64,000 nt of DNA from Desulfuromonas sp. CSMB_57 (GCF_020194955.2 NZ_JAFCIY020000036.1:25795-89794), one strand, 5' to 3'. Shown: positions 47,463-56,537, counted from the first letter of the stretch. Notes: generated by a model not told the origin, from the letters alone. A program made the numbers and translations.

Positions 47463-48644
47463 ATGGAACGGGACATCCTGCACCTGGCCATTCCCGCCTT
47501 CGCCATCGCCCTGGCCCGGGTCTCGGACCCGGACCTGCGCCGGCGCCCGGTGGCGGTGGCCCCCGGGAATTCGGAACGGGCCCTGCTGCAGTGCGTCTCG
47601 GCGGAGGCGCGTGCCGAAGGAATCTGCGAAGGTATGGCCGTTTATCGGGCGCGGCGCTGCTGCCCGGCCCTGATTTTGCTGCCGCCCGAGCCGCGGCAGA
47701 TGGCCCGCGGCATGCGGGCGCTGCAGGAGTTGGCCGGACGCTTTTCGCCGCTGTTGGAACCGGCCGCGCCCGGCCGGCTGTTTCTGGATCTGACCGGCAG
47801 CCGCCGTCTGCTCGGCCCGGGGCGGGATGCGGCGGCCCGCCTGGAGCGGGAACTGGGCCGGGACCTGCGCCTGGCCGGAAGCGTCGGGGTGGCCGGCAAC
47901 AAGTTGGTGTCGCGCATCGCCGCCGGCTACCTGGAGCAACCGGGGGTCTGCGACATCCTGCGGGGCAGCGAACGTCATTTCATCGGCCCCCTGCCCGTGG
48001 CCGTGCTGCCCGGAGTCGGCCCGGCCCGCTCCCGGCAGCTGCTGCAGGATCTCAACCTGCGCCGGGTCGAAGAGGTTGCCGCTCTCTCCGTCGCCCAGCT
48101 GCGCCTGGCCCTCGGCCCCTTCGCCCCCCTGCTGCACCAGCGGGCCTGCGGCATCGATCCCTCCCCGGTGCGGCCGCCGCAGCGCGCCCCGTGCCTCGGC
48201 GAGGAAACCTATCTGACGGCGGCGGACAACGACGACAGCGCGCTGCTGGCGGCCCTGTGCCGCCTGGTGGAGGACTGCGGGCGGCGGCTGCGCCGCCTCG
48301 GCCGCCAGACCCGGCAACTGACCCTGACCCTGATGTACGCCGACGGCGTCACCGAACGGGGCACGGCGCGGCTGCCTCTGCCCCACGACCTGGATCTGCC
48401 CCTGCTGGCCGCCGCCGAGGAACTGTTCCTGAAGAGCTGCCGGCGGCGGGTGCGCCTCAAGGGCCTGCGGCTGGACTGCGCCCGACTGGAGAGCGGACCG
48501 CGACAGCTGGATCTGTTCACCGCCGCCCCCGCCGCCCCCGCCGCGCCGCCTGTTGCCGCGACCCTGCAGCAGGCCCTCGACCGGCTGCGCGAGCGCTACG
48601 GCATGGGCGCCCTGCGCTGGGGCCGCAGCCTGGAGGGACCATGA
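47463..48644 (+). CDS. imuB: ImuB-like Y-family polymerase homologue, catalytically inactive
   Basis: 393 residues. The fold follows DinB (AGSVGVAGNKLVSRIAAGYLEQPG, LPGVGPARSRQLLQDLNLRRVEEVAAL, a little-finger region). The catalytic carboxylates are gone: the ILHVDMDAFF motif reads ILHLAIPAFA and the SxDEAFLDLTG motif reads APGRLFLDLTG. A QLDLF beta-clamp motif sits at about residues 348-352. This combination defines ImuB, the scaffold that docks DnaE2 on the clamp during lesion bypass. It overlaps dnaE2 by ATGA. ImuA is missing. Confidence 0.88.
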   Translation: MERDILHLAIPAFAIALARVSDPDLRRRPVAVAPGNSERALLQCVSAEARAEGICEGMAVYRARRCCPALILLPPEPRQMARGMRALQELAGRFSPLLEPAAPGRLFLDLTGSRRLLGPGRDAAARLERELGRDLRLAGSVGVAGNKLVSRIAAGYLEQPGVCDILRGSERHFIGPLPVAVLPGVGPARSRQLLQDLNLRRVEEVAALSVAQLRLALGPFAPLLHQRACGIDPSPVRPPQRAPCLGEETYLTAADNDDSALLAALCRLVEDCGRRLRRLGRQTRQLTLTLMYADGVTERGTARLPLPHDLDLPLLAAAEELFLKSCRRRVRLKGLRLDCARLESGPRQLDLFTAAPAAPAAPPVAATLQQALDRLRERYGMGALRWGRSLEGP

Positions 48645-51634
48645 CCGATTTCGTCGCGCTGCATGTCCATTCCAGCTTCTCGCCCGGCTGGGGCGTGCAC
48701 GGGGTGGAGGAATTGTGCGCCGCCGCCCGGGCCATGGGGCTGCGGCGCCTGGCTCTGACCGACCGCAACGGCCTGTACGGCATCCCCCGGTTTCTGGAGG
48801 CGGCCCGGGCGGCGGGTCTCGCCCCCATCATCGGCGCCGAGGCCCTGGCCGGCGAGCACCGGGCGGTGCTGCTGGCGCGGGACGCCGAGGGTTACGGCAA
48901 TCTCTGCCGGCTGCTCTCCGAACTGCACTGCCGCAGCGACTTCGACCTGCCCACGGCCCTGGCCCGCTACCGCCGGGGCCTGTTCATCATCACGGACCAT
49001 GCGGCGGTGCTCGCCCCCCTACGCCGCCCGTCGCCGGAGGGGCTGTTCGTCGAGCTCTCCCCCGGCCACGGGATGCACCGGGCCCTGGCCCTGGCCCGCC
49101 AACTGCGACTGCCGCCGGTGGCCACCAGCCGGGCGACCCTGCTGACGGAGCAGGACCTGGACCTGCATCGGGTGCTGCGGGCGGTGGCCCTGAACACCAA
49201 GCTCTCGCGCCTGAAACCCGGAGAGACCGCGACCGACGTCGATATTCTGCAGTCGCCGGAAAAACTCATCCATCACTTTCCCCACTGTCCGGAAGCCATG
49301 GAGAACGCCGCCCGCATCGCCGGCCAGTGCCGGACCGACTGGGATTTCTCCGCCACCATCTTTCCCGCCTTTCGCGGCCTGGCCGAAGAGGAAGCCTTCG
49401 CAGTGCTGCAGCGCCGCGCCGACGATGGCGCCCGCCGGCGCTACGGCCGCATCGATGCGACGGTGGCGGCCCGGCTGCACAAGGAACTGGCCATCATCCG
49501 CGACAAGGGCTTCGCCCACTACTTCCTGGTGGTGGAGGAGATCGCCCGCCAGTCGCCCCGCACCTGCGGCCGGGGCAGCGCCGCCGCCTCCCTGGTCGCC
49601 TACTGTCTGGGCATCACCCACGTCGACCCCATTCGCCACAACCTGTTCTTCGAGCGTTTTCTGAATCCCGGTCGCGTCGATCCGCCGGACATCGACATCG
49701 ACTTTCCCTGGGACGAGCGGGATGCCGTACTGGATTTCGCCCTGGCCCGCTACGGCGCCCACCGAGCGGCCATGGTCGCCAATCAGGTCGGCTTCAAGGG
49801 CCGCGCCGCCCTGCGCGAAGTGGCCAAGGTCTTCGGCCTGCCCGAGGCGGAGATCAGGGCCGTCACCGAGCGCATTTCCGGCTATTGGAAGGCCGATCAG
49901 ACGGCCGGCGCGGTGCGCACGCACCCCCTGTTTCGCGGTGAAGCCCTGAACGAGGACTGGCAGCGGGTGCTGCACCTGGCGCAGCGCCTCAGGGGCCAAC
50001 TGCGCCACCTGTCCCTGCACTGCGGTGGGCTGGTGGTGGTGCCCGACGAATTGCGCCGTTACGTGCCGGTGGAGGTGTCCGCCAAAGGGCTGCCGGTCAT
50101 CCAGTGGGAAAAGGAGCAGGCCGAGGCCGCCGGGTTGGTGAAGATCGACATCCTCGGCAACCGTTCCCTGGCCGTCATCCGCGACGCCCTGGAGGCGGTC
50201 AGAAAGAATACCGGCCGCGACATCGACTACGCCTCCTGGCAGCCCTTGGATGACGCCGCGACCCGCAAGCTGCTGCGCGCCGGCGAGACCATGGGCTGCT
50301 TCTACATCGAGTCGCCGGCCACCCGGCAGTTGCTGAAAAGGATGTTCGACGATGAAGAGGCCACCGCCGGGGCCGATCTGTTCGAGCATCTGATCATGGC
50401 CTCCTCCATCATCCGGCCCGCCGCCAACACCTTCATCCGCGAGTTCGTCGCCCGCATGCGGGGGCAAAGCTGGAACTGCCTGCATCCTCTGCTGGACGAG
50501 GTCCTCGCCGAAACCTACGGCATCGCCATCTACCAGGAACAGATCACCCAGGTGGCCATGGCGTTGGCGGATTTTTCCGCCTTCGAGGGGGATCAACTGC
50601 GCAAGATCCTCAGCAAGAAGCACAAGGAGAAGAAGCTCGCCGACTATCGGCAGATGTTTCTGGCCGGTGGCAAAGCCAAAGAGATCCCGGAGGACACCCT
50701 GGCGGAGGTCTGGGCCCAAATCCTCTCCTTCGCCGGCTACTCCTTCTGCAAGCCTCACTCGGCCTCCTACGCCCTGGTCAGCTGCAAGTCGGCCTGGCTA
50801 AAGGCCAACTATCCGGCCGAGTTCATGGCGGCGGTCATCGCCAACGGGGGCGGCTACTACGCCCCCTTCGCCTACCTCTCCGAAGCCCGGCGCCTGGGCC
50901 TGCGGGTGTTGCCCCCCGATATCAACGCCAGCGATGCACCCTACACCGGGCAGGGCCATAACCTGCGAGTCGGCCTGATGCAGATCCAGGGCCTCGGCCG
51001 CCAGGCCCTGGATCTGCTGCTGCGGACCCGCCGCGAAGGCGGGCCGTTTGTCGACTTCCGGGATTTTCTACGACGGGTGCGGATGGCGAGCGCCGACGTC
51101 ATGCTGCTGATCAAGGCGGGCTGCTTCGACGTCCTGGAAGGCCGGGAAAGGCGGCCGACCCTGCTCTGGCAGCTGCTGGCCGACCGCCATGATTGCGACG
51201 GCGGCGGCCTGCTGTTCGCGGAGCCGGTCGCCGTACCCGACGCGCCGGCGTACGACAACGAGACGATACTGCGCCAGGAGCGGGAATGCCTGGGGATGCT
51301 GCTCTCCTGCCACCCCCTGCTGCTGCACCGCCGGGAACTTGCTCGCCTCAAGCCGGTGCCGGCCAACCAGCTCCGGCAATGGGCGGGCCGCTACGTGACC
51401 ATGGTCGGCTGGTGGGTGACGGGCAAAACGGTGCAGGACAAGGACGGCCGGCCCATGGAATTCGTTTCCTTCGAAGACACCACGGCCCTCTTCGACGTCA
51501 CCTTCTTCCCCCGCGCCTACGAGCGCTTCTGCCGCCAGCTCACCCGCCACCGGCCCTATCTGCTCAAGGGCAAGGTCGAAGAGGAATTCGGCGTGGCGAC
51601 CCTGAATGTGGAATGGGTCGGCTTCGTGGCATGA
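48641..51634 (+). CDS. dnaE2: Error-prone DNA polymerase III alpha subunit DnaE2
   Basis: 997 residues, short like DnaE2 (replicative DnaE1 is ~1160). PHP domain at the start (LHVHSSFSPGWGVHGVEELC) with some metal ligands altered. Polymerase core: GRGSAAASLVAYCLGITHVDPI and the catalytic PPDIDIDFPWDERD. Then YQEQITQVAMALADFSAFEGDQLRKILSKK, SFCKPHSASYALVS, a helix-hairpin-helix-like region and an OB fold (GRYVTMVGWWVTGKTVQDKDGRPMEFVSFED). With lexA and imuB it forms an SOS-induced mutagenic translesion system. Confidence 0.93.
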   Translation: MTDFVALHVHSSFSPGWGVHGVEELCAAARAMGLRRLALTDRNGLYGIPRFLEAARAAGLAPIIGAEALAGEHRAVLLARDAEGYGNLCRLLSELHCRSDFDLPTALARYRRGLFIITDHAAVLAPLRRPSPEGLFVELSPGHGMHRALALARQLRLPPVATSRATLLTEQDLDLHRVLRAVALNTKLSRLKPGETATDVDILQSPEKLIHHFPHCPEAMENAARIAGQCRTDWDFSATIFPAFRGLAEEEAFAVLQRRADDGARRRYGRIDATVAARLHKELAIIRDKGFAHYFLVVEEIARQSPRTCGRGSAAASLVAYCLGITHVDPIRHNLFFERFLNPGRVDPPDIDIDFPWDERDAVLDFALARYGAHRAAMVANQVGFKGRAALREVAKVFGLPEAEIRAVTERISGYWKADQTAGAVRTHPLFRGEALNEDWQRVLHLAQRLRGQLRHLSLHCGGLVVVPDELRRYVPVEVSAKGLPVIQWEKEQAEAAGLVKIDILGNRSLAVIRDALEAVRKNTGRDIDYASWQPLDDAATRKLLRAGETMGCFYIESPATRQLLKRMFDDEEATAGADLFEHLIMASSIIRPAANTFIREFVARMRGQSWNCLHPLLDEVLAETYGIAIYQEQITQVAMALADFSAFEGDQLRKILSKKHKEKKLADYRQMFLAGGKAKEIPEDTLAEVWAQILSFAGYSFCKPHSASYALVSCKSAWLKANYPAEFMAAVIANGGGYYAPFAYLSEARRLGLRVLPPDINASDAPYTGQGHNLRVGLMQIQGLGRQALDLLLRTRREGGPFVDFRDFLRRVRMASADVMLLIKAGCFDVLEGRERRPTLLWQLLADRHDCDGGGLLFAEPVAVPDAPAYDNETILRQERECLGMLLSCHPLLLHRRELARLKPVPANQLRQWAGRYVTMVGWWVTGKTVQDKDGRPMEFVSFEDTTALFDVTFFPRAYERFCRQLTRHRPYLLKGKVEEEFGVATLNVEWVGFVA

Positions 51635-51793
51635 GGCGGGACGAACCGGAAGGTCTGATGCCCTCCCTCCGTGCCGCCATCACAGTGCAAAGCTGAGCAA
51701 ACAAAGAGAAGGTGAAGGTACCGTCAGATATCCGTCAGAGAAGTTGAAACCGGCAGGCGGAGGATGACTGAAGGCCGAAAAAAGAACGGTTTT

Positions 51794-51819
51794 CGCGCCC
51801 CCTTTTGCAAAGGGGCGCG
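51794..51819 (-). terminator. GC-rich hairpin between convergent dnaE2 and mgtE
   Basis: CGCGCCCC and GGGGCGCG pair with an inner CTTT/AAAG extension (one bulged C). It lies between convergent genes; on the minus strand a T-rich stretch occurs ~10 bases past the stem. It may serve mgtE, or both directions. Confidence 0.45.
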
Positions 51820-51859
51820 CAAGAACGGATGGCACCGGCCACGGCCTGCTGCAAAGACC

Positions 51860-53212
51860 TTATTGCAGCCCGAGATACCAGGTGGCGATGCTGAAGTAGA
51901 TGATAACCCCTGCCATGTCCGCAAGCGAAGTGATCAGCGGAGCGCTGGCGGTAGCCGGATCGAGGCGCAGGCGGGTGAGAAGGAACGGCAGGGACATGCC
52001 GATAAGACTGCCGACGAGGACCACCGCCACCATTGTTATAGACACCACGACGGCGATGTCGGGTCCGCCGCGGAACATGCCGATGAGGGAAACGGCGGCA
52101 CCCATGCACAGGCCGATGCCGAGGGCGACGCCAACCTCCTTGGTGAGCAGGCCCAGCCAGTCCTTCAGACGGACGTCGCCGACGGCAAGGGCGCGCACCA
52201 TGAGAGTCGCCGACTGCGAGCCGGCGTTGCCACCGCTGTCGATAAGCAAGGGGAGAAAGAAGACGAGAGCGACGGCTGCCGCGATGGTATCCTCGAAATA
52301 AGCGATGCCTGCGCCGGAGAAGATGTTCATAAAGACCAGCACCAACAGCCACGGCAGCCGCTTGGCTACCAGAAACCCGATTCCCGCCTCGCGCAGACTG
52401 GTGTTCATCAGGGAGGCGGAGCCGCCCATGCGGTGAAAGTCAATCGTCGCTTCAGCTTCGGCAACATCCTGGGCGTCGTCGAAAGTGACGATGCCGACCA
52501 ACGCCTCGTTGCCGTTGGTAACCGGGATGGCGATGAGGTCGTATTTGGCCATTTTCCTGGCCACTTCCTCCTGATCGTCTTCGACCTTGGCGGTAATCAG
52601 CTCCCGATACATGATGTCCTCGATACGAGTGTCGGGACGCGCCAGAATCAGGGATTTCAGGGAAACGAGACCAAGCAGGCGGCGCTGGGCATCGATGACA
52701 TAAGCATAATAGATGGTTTCCTTGTCAGGAGCCTCAAGCCTGAGCTTGTCCAGTGCCTGGCGAACCATCAGGTCCGGACTCAGGGTGGCATATTCCGAAG
52801 TCATCACCGCACCCGCGGTGCCCTTCTCATAGGAACCGAGTTTGCGGATGTCCTCACGCTCGGCCTGCGCCAGCAAATGCAGAATTTTTTCGCGCTGTTC
52901 TTCGGGAAGCAACTGGATGAAGTCGACACGGTCGTCCGCATCCATGTGCGAGATGATACGGGCCAACCGGTCGTTGGACAGCAGAGCCGCGAATTCGACC
53001 TGGTTTTCCGGCTCCAGATGAGCCAAGACAAGAGCATATTGCTCAGGCTTGAGAGCATCCAGAACCTTTCCGGCATCCGCCGGCTCCATTTCGGTCAACA
53101 AGGAGGCAAGATCGGCGGGATGCCAGGCGACGCACCATTCGCGCAACGCCTGCCGGTCGCCACTGCCAATAAGATTCAGGATTTCGGTGTGGATCTGAGG
53201 GGAAAGTTCCAT
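51860..53212 (-). CDS. mgtE: Magnesium transporter MgtE
   Basis: 450 residues from MELSPQIHTEILNLIGSGD, preceded by GGAGGTGACT. Domain order: N-terminal superhelix of MgtE_N repeats (ADAGKVLDALKPEQYALVLAHLEPE, DRVDFIQLLPEEQREKIL), two CBS domains (YVIDAQRRLLGLVSLKSLILA, VTNGNEALVGIVTFDDAQDV), then five helices with the pore block IDSGGNAGSQSATLMVRALAVGDV. It is a gated Mg2+ channel whose cytoplasmic domains sense Mg2+. I looked for an obvious Mg riboswitch in the leader and could not recognise one. Confidence 0.95.
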   Translation of the reverse strand: MELSPQIHTEILNLIGSGDRQALREWCVAWHPADLASLLTEMEPADAGKVLDALKPEQYALVLAHLEPENQVEFAALLSNDRLARIISHMDADDRVDFIQLLPEEQREKILHLLAQAEREDIRKLGSYEKGTAGAVMTSEYATLSPDLMVRQALDKLRLEAPDKETIYYAYVIDAQRRLLGLVSLKSLILARPDTRIEDIMYRELITAKVEDDQEEVARKMAKYDLIAIPVTNGNEALVGIVTFDDAQDVAEAEATIDFHRMGGSASLMNTSLREAGIGFLVAKRLPWLLVLVFMNIFSGAGIAYFEDTIAAAVALVFFLPLLIDSGGNAGSQSATLMVRALAVGDVRLKDWLGLLTKEVGVALGIGLCMGAAVSLIGMFRGGPDIAVVVSITMVAVVLVGSLIGMSLPFLLTRLRLDPATASAPLITSLADMAGVIIYFSIATWYLGLQ

Positions 53213-53547
53213 AGTCACCTCCGGAAATTTGCTCCCGCGCAAAGCGGAATTCCGAAGACGAACCAGGACCGATTCAGGCGGAAAGGTTCAAAAGCAGCGG
53301 AATCCCTGTTAGGGCGAAAGCGGACTGAGAGATCTTAGGGTGTTGCGGCCAGAAGCCGTAACTACTGCCTTCGTCCATCTGCAACTCCAATAAGGGTGGA
53401 TAAAAACGGTCCGTACAGCGCGAAAACTTCAGACCGCCGCACACTCTACTCCTTGTTTACGCATAAAGCAATGGACTATTGAATTCTTTTGCCCGCGTCC
53501 CGGGCCGGGTTCGTGTCCGGATAGGCCTTCAACCCGCCGCTGCAGGC

Positions 53548-53635
53548 TCAGCGCTTTTTCATCATCGGACGTTCGACACCTTCGACGACGATTTCGCGAG
53601 ACACAACCGCGGATGCGCCCAAAGCGCGCGGAAAG
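53548..53635 (-). pseudogene. Fragment of a second YhdH/AcuI-type reductase gene
   Basis: Reading the minus strand gives RALGASAVVSREIVVEGVER then PMMKKR and a stop. The intact reductase at 55500-56537 has RALGASEVVSRQQVVDGVER then PMMKERW at residues ~215-240. About 30 codons survive, without start or either flanking half of the domain. The surrounding 53213-53871 holds the mgtE leader, this remnant and a 14-bp inverted repeat, and no intact gene. Confidence 0.65.
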
Positions 53636-53794
53636 AGAAGCAAAACGCCGCCGAATATCGCCGTCATTCCTAAACGTGAGAGGGGGCGAGCCCCCCACGA
53701 TAGCCGATCGTATCAGTATTCCAGCATTCGCGGCAAAGTTGTGGCCTGCTCGATCCACTTGGCAACCTCTTTTTCAGAGAGCACCCTGCGGGTC

Positions 53795-53863
53795 GCTTCT
53801 TGGTCTCGTTGACTTCGGCCATGGCTTTGGTGAGATTGGCCAGCGTTAGCGAGACCAAGAAGC
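53795..53863. repeat. 14-bp perfect inverted repeat
   Basis: GCTTCTTGGTCTCG at 53795-53808 is repeated in inverse as CGAGACCAAGAAGC at 53850-53863, 41 bases apart. It borders the TlpA-like gene stop (53872). Protein-like but frameshifted segments overlap it (SEKEVAKWIEQATTLPRMLEY in one minus frame, FLVSLTLANLTKAMAEVNETKK in another), suggesting decayed coding DNA. Confidence 0.5.
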
Positions 53864-53871
53864 TGGCTCGA

Positions 53872-54384
53872 TCACTCAATTCCTTTGGCCTTTTCAGGCA
53901 AGACTGCGAATTTTTCGTTCAAATCCTTGGAGGACAACTGCATGCCGTCATAGACGACTTTGAAATCGGGATCGATAATGATGACGCGCGGAACAACGAA
54001 AATCCGATAAGCCTTCTGGGCCTGCCCGTTATCAGGGAAAGCATGAAAAGGCACCGGAAACCGTTTCCCGGCAACATACTTCTTGATATGCCTGGGCTTG
54101 TCGTCCAGAAAGATTGTCAGAACCGTTATCTGCTTTTTTTTCAGCAAGGATTGGGTTTGCAGCAGGTCGTCGACTTGGGCTTTGCAAGCCGGGCACCAGG
54201 TTGCGCCAAAAACGAGGACAAGGTTCCGTCCTCTAAAGCTGGAAAGTCGCATGCGTTTGCCGGTCAAATCCGTCAATGCCACATCGGGAGCCGGTTCACC
54301 GGGAGCCAGATATGCCGCGGCAGGAACAACATGGACTGCAAGCAGCAAGCATCCAATCAACGCAATCCGGGCAGTGAGCCGCAT
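53872..54384 (-). CDS. Periplasmic TlpA/peroxiredoxin-like thioredoxin-fold protein
   Basis: 170 residues with signal peptide MRLTARIALIGCLLLAVHVVPAAA. Thioredoxin fold of the AhpC/TSA-TlpA group: PGEPAPDVALTDLTGKRMRLSSFRGRNLVLVFGATWCPACKAQ with a CPAC redox site, cis-Pro in RIFVVPRVIIIDPDFKVVYDG. It should reduce or oxidise periplasmic disulfides, for example in cytochrome c or metal-centre assembly. It is divergent from the zinc-finger-like lipoprotein gene, 254 bases away. Confidence 0.85.
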   Translation of the reverse strand: MRLTARIALIGCLLLAVHVVPAAAYLAPGEPAPDVALTDLTGKRMRLSSFRGRNLVLVFGATWCPACKAQVDDLLQTQSLLKKKQITVLTIFLDDKPRHIKKYVAGKRFPVPFHAFPDNGQAQKAYRIFVVPRVIIIDPDFKVVYDGMQLSSKDLNEKFAVLPEKAKGIE

Positions 54385-54638
54385 AGATTTTTTCTCCCCT
54401 AAATAAGAATGATTAAAAAAATAACCTGTCGGGCCATTGAAAATAGGCCATTACCTGTAAGAATTCAAACATCAGGCAAATGATTTTCAATTGTACCAGC
54501 CATGCATACCCATTACCACCTTTCGAAGAAGCCCATTAAGAGGAGGTGATAAGTTTACCAAGAACCATTCCTACAAAGCTTTTCCATCGGCCAGAGAGAG
54601 CACTTACAGGTTCCAGCAACTCAAGGGGAGGAATTAAA

Positions 54639-55028
54639 ATGTCCAGACTTATTTTAGCAGCATTTTTTGTTGCGGCATTGTTCGTGTACGGCTGTCATAC
54701 AACGCCGATGGCCAGGCATGACCATGCCCACGACCAGGGAAGCGAAAAAGTCTTAATCAAATGTGCCACTTGCGGGGTGGAATTCACCTCCAGGGCAGCG
54801 GCGGTCGAACACATGGCCGAACATCCTGAACATGAATTTACCAAATCGAGTACCCCTTTGATCCAATGTGCCACCTGTGGAGTGGTTTTTACTTCCGCTG
54901 CAGGCCTGAAACAACACATGCAGGAGCACCCCGAGCATAAGGCAGCTCCCTTGATCAGATGCTCGACCTGTGGCGTGGACCTCACTTCTCCGGAGCAATG
55001 GAAAGAACACCTTAAAATGCATAAATAG
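54639..55028 (+). CDS. Lipoprotein with three tandem C2H2 zinc-finger-type motifs
   Basis: 129 residues from MSRLILAAFFVAALFVYGC; GGGGAGG precedes this ATG and Cys19 is the lipidation site. A His-rich linker (MARHDHAHDQG) comes next. Three repeats follow with exact C-x2-C-x12-H-x3-H spacing: C42/C45/H58/H62, C77/C80/H93/H97 and C108/C111/H124/H128. Each has CxTCGVxxTS and a conserved aromatic or Leu in the finger core. Eukaryote-style C2H2 spacing in an exported bacterial lipoprotein is unusual. DNA binding is excluded by location, so metal binding or protein contact is more likely. I do not recognise a described family. Confidence 0.85.
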   Translation: MSRLILAAFFVAALFVYGCHTTPMARHDHAHDQGSEKVLIKCATCGVEFTSRAAAVEHMAEHPEHEFTKSSTPLIQCATCGVVFTSAAGLKQHMQEHPEHKAAPLIRCSTCGVDLTSPEQWKEHLKMHK

Positions 55029-55086
55029 ATTTTTCAATTTTTAATACTTTCCATGCCAAATGTTTCCAGCACTACTTAATAAGAAA

Positions 55087-55174
55087 GGCAGCATATTACA
55101 AACCAAGAGTTTTTGTTACTTTGGTCTCCTGTATGAACAGGCAATGCTCAACTCCAACGCTGTAATATGCTGCC
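55087..55174. repeat. 14-bp perfect inverted repeat flanking 60 bases
   Basis: GGCAGCATATTACA (55087-55100) and TGTAATATGCTGCC (55161-55174), with further imperfect pairing outside (GAAA/TTTC). It sits 59 bases after the zinc-finger lipoprotein gene. It could be a long terminator stem or a miniature mobile-element end; no transposase is present. Confidence 0.5.
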
Positions 55175-55207
55175 GACCTTTCCCCCAAATCCTACAGGCA
55201 GGCTGGC

Positions 55208-55417
55208 TCAGATTCTGTAGGCAGCCTCGAACGCATTGGTCATGCCGTCCAACAATTTTCCTACGGTGGCGGCATCGCCGAGAATGTCAAAGGCATATTG
55301 GCGTTTTATCGCATCGGCAGGTGTGTGACTGGGCTTGACACCGATGGCCAAATGAACCTGATGATCTGACCAGGACTGTTTTGATTTCGCCTTCAGAAGC
55401 CACTCGGGCTCCCGCAT
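55208..55417 (-). pseudogene. Possible decayed gene fragment (unidentified)
   Basis: The minus frame ending IKRQYAFDILGDAATVGKLL...EAAYRI reads like a protein C-terminus. An overlapping frame upstream (VEVLEMGDAGARVASEGEI) also looks coding, as if one frameshift separates them. I cannot identify the family. The rest of 55029-55499 contains the inverted repeat and nothing else recognised. Confidence 0.35.
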
Positions 55418-55499
55418 CGCCCATTTCCAGCACTTCTACACGAATGAAAAGAAAAGACCTGCCTTAACCTGACCACACCCTTCCTTGACTTGGTGTTTT

Positions 55500-56537
55500 T
55501 TAAAACAATCTTACCACCACTCGCCCGCTTATGCCGCCTGCAAGAATCTGCTGAATCCGGCTCTCCATATCCGCCAGGGATACCTCTTCGACCAGGTCCG
55601 CCAACTGTTCCGGCTTCCATTCACCGGCCAACTTCCCCCAAACCCGCAACCGCAGATCGATCGGGCAATGGACCGAATCGATGCCGATCAGGCTCACTCC
55701 TCGAAGGATGAAGGGATACACGTTCATGGTTAGATCAACGGAACTCACCAATCCACAACAGGTGACCGCGCCGCCATAACGGGTCGACTTGACGGCCGCC
55801 ACCAGGGTTTCGCCACCGACCACATCCACCGCTCCGGCCCAGCGTTCCTTCATCATCGGGCGCTCAACGCCATCAACCACCTGCTGGCGCGAAACGACCT
55901 CCGACGCCCCCAAAGCGCGCAGATAGCCTTCAGCCTCCGCCTTGCCGGTGGCGGCAACCACCCGATAGCCGGCCCGGGCCAGGATCGATACCGCCAGACT
56001 ACCCACACCGCCGCTTGCACCGGTAACCAGCACCTCGCCATCTCCCGGCCGCACGCCGGCCTCGGTCAGTTTCAATACCGAAAGGCCTGCGGTCAGTCCG
56101 GCGGTGCCAAGGGCCATAGCCTCCCAAAGGGTCAGCCCGGCGGGCAGAGGAATCGCCCATGCCGCAGGAATACGAATGAACTGACCCCATCCGCCGTCGG
56201 TTTCCATCCCCAGATCGTAGCCGGTAATCACCACCTGATCGCCCGGCGAAAACCGGGCACTGCCAGTCGCAACCACTTCTCCGGCGGCATCGATACCTGG
56301 CGTGTGGGGGAATTGCCTGGTGACCCCCGGATGCCCGGTGGCCGAAAGGGCATCCTTGTAATTGAGGGAGGAATAATGAACCCTAACCAGCAGATCCCCG
56401 TCGGGAAGATCGTCCACGGAGCGGGTGACGATCTTTCGCACGAATTGTTTGTCCGCGGTTTTTTCGACTTCCAATGCGATAAATTCCTGGGTGGGATTCA
56501 GGTTCTCATTGCCTTCGGTAACGGTTTTCCCTGTCAT
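55500..56537 (-). CDS. YhdH/AcuI-type quinone oxidoreductase (acryloyl-CoA reductase family)
   Basis: 345 residues from MTGKTVTEGNENLNPTQEF, with GGGAGG upstream. Zinc-independent MDR protein: VHYSSLNYKDALSATGHPGVTRQFPHTPGIDAAGEVV, NADPH motif VTGASGGVGSLAVSILARAGYRVVAATG, and the YhdH block LRGVSLIGIDSVHCP. Members reduce acryloyl-CoA or related enoyl compounds with NADPH. A TetR operator lies between this gene and the TetR gene upstream, so it is the probable target. Confidence 0.9.
   Translation of the reverse strand: MTGKTVTEGNENLNPTQEFIALEVEKTADKQFVRKIVTRSVDDLPDGDLLVRVHYSSLNYKDALSATGHPGVTRQFPHTPGIDAAGEVVATGSARFSPGDQVVITGYDLGMETDGGWGQFIRIPAAWAIPLPAGLTLWEAMALGTAGLTAGLSVLKLTEAGVRPGDGEVLVTGASGGVGSLAVSILARAGYRVVAATGKAEAEGYLRALGASEVVSRQQVVDGVERPMMKERWAGAVDVVGGETLVAAVKSTRYGGAVTCCGLVSSVDLTMNVYPFILRGVSLIGIDSVHCPIDLRLRVWGKLAGEWKPEQLADLVEEVSLADMESRIQQILAGGISGRVVVRLF

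Noticed and set aside
53213..53460. Magnesium riboswitch in the mgtE leader
   Set aside because: The leader is long enough, but I could not recognise the M-box core or a convincing terminator switch.
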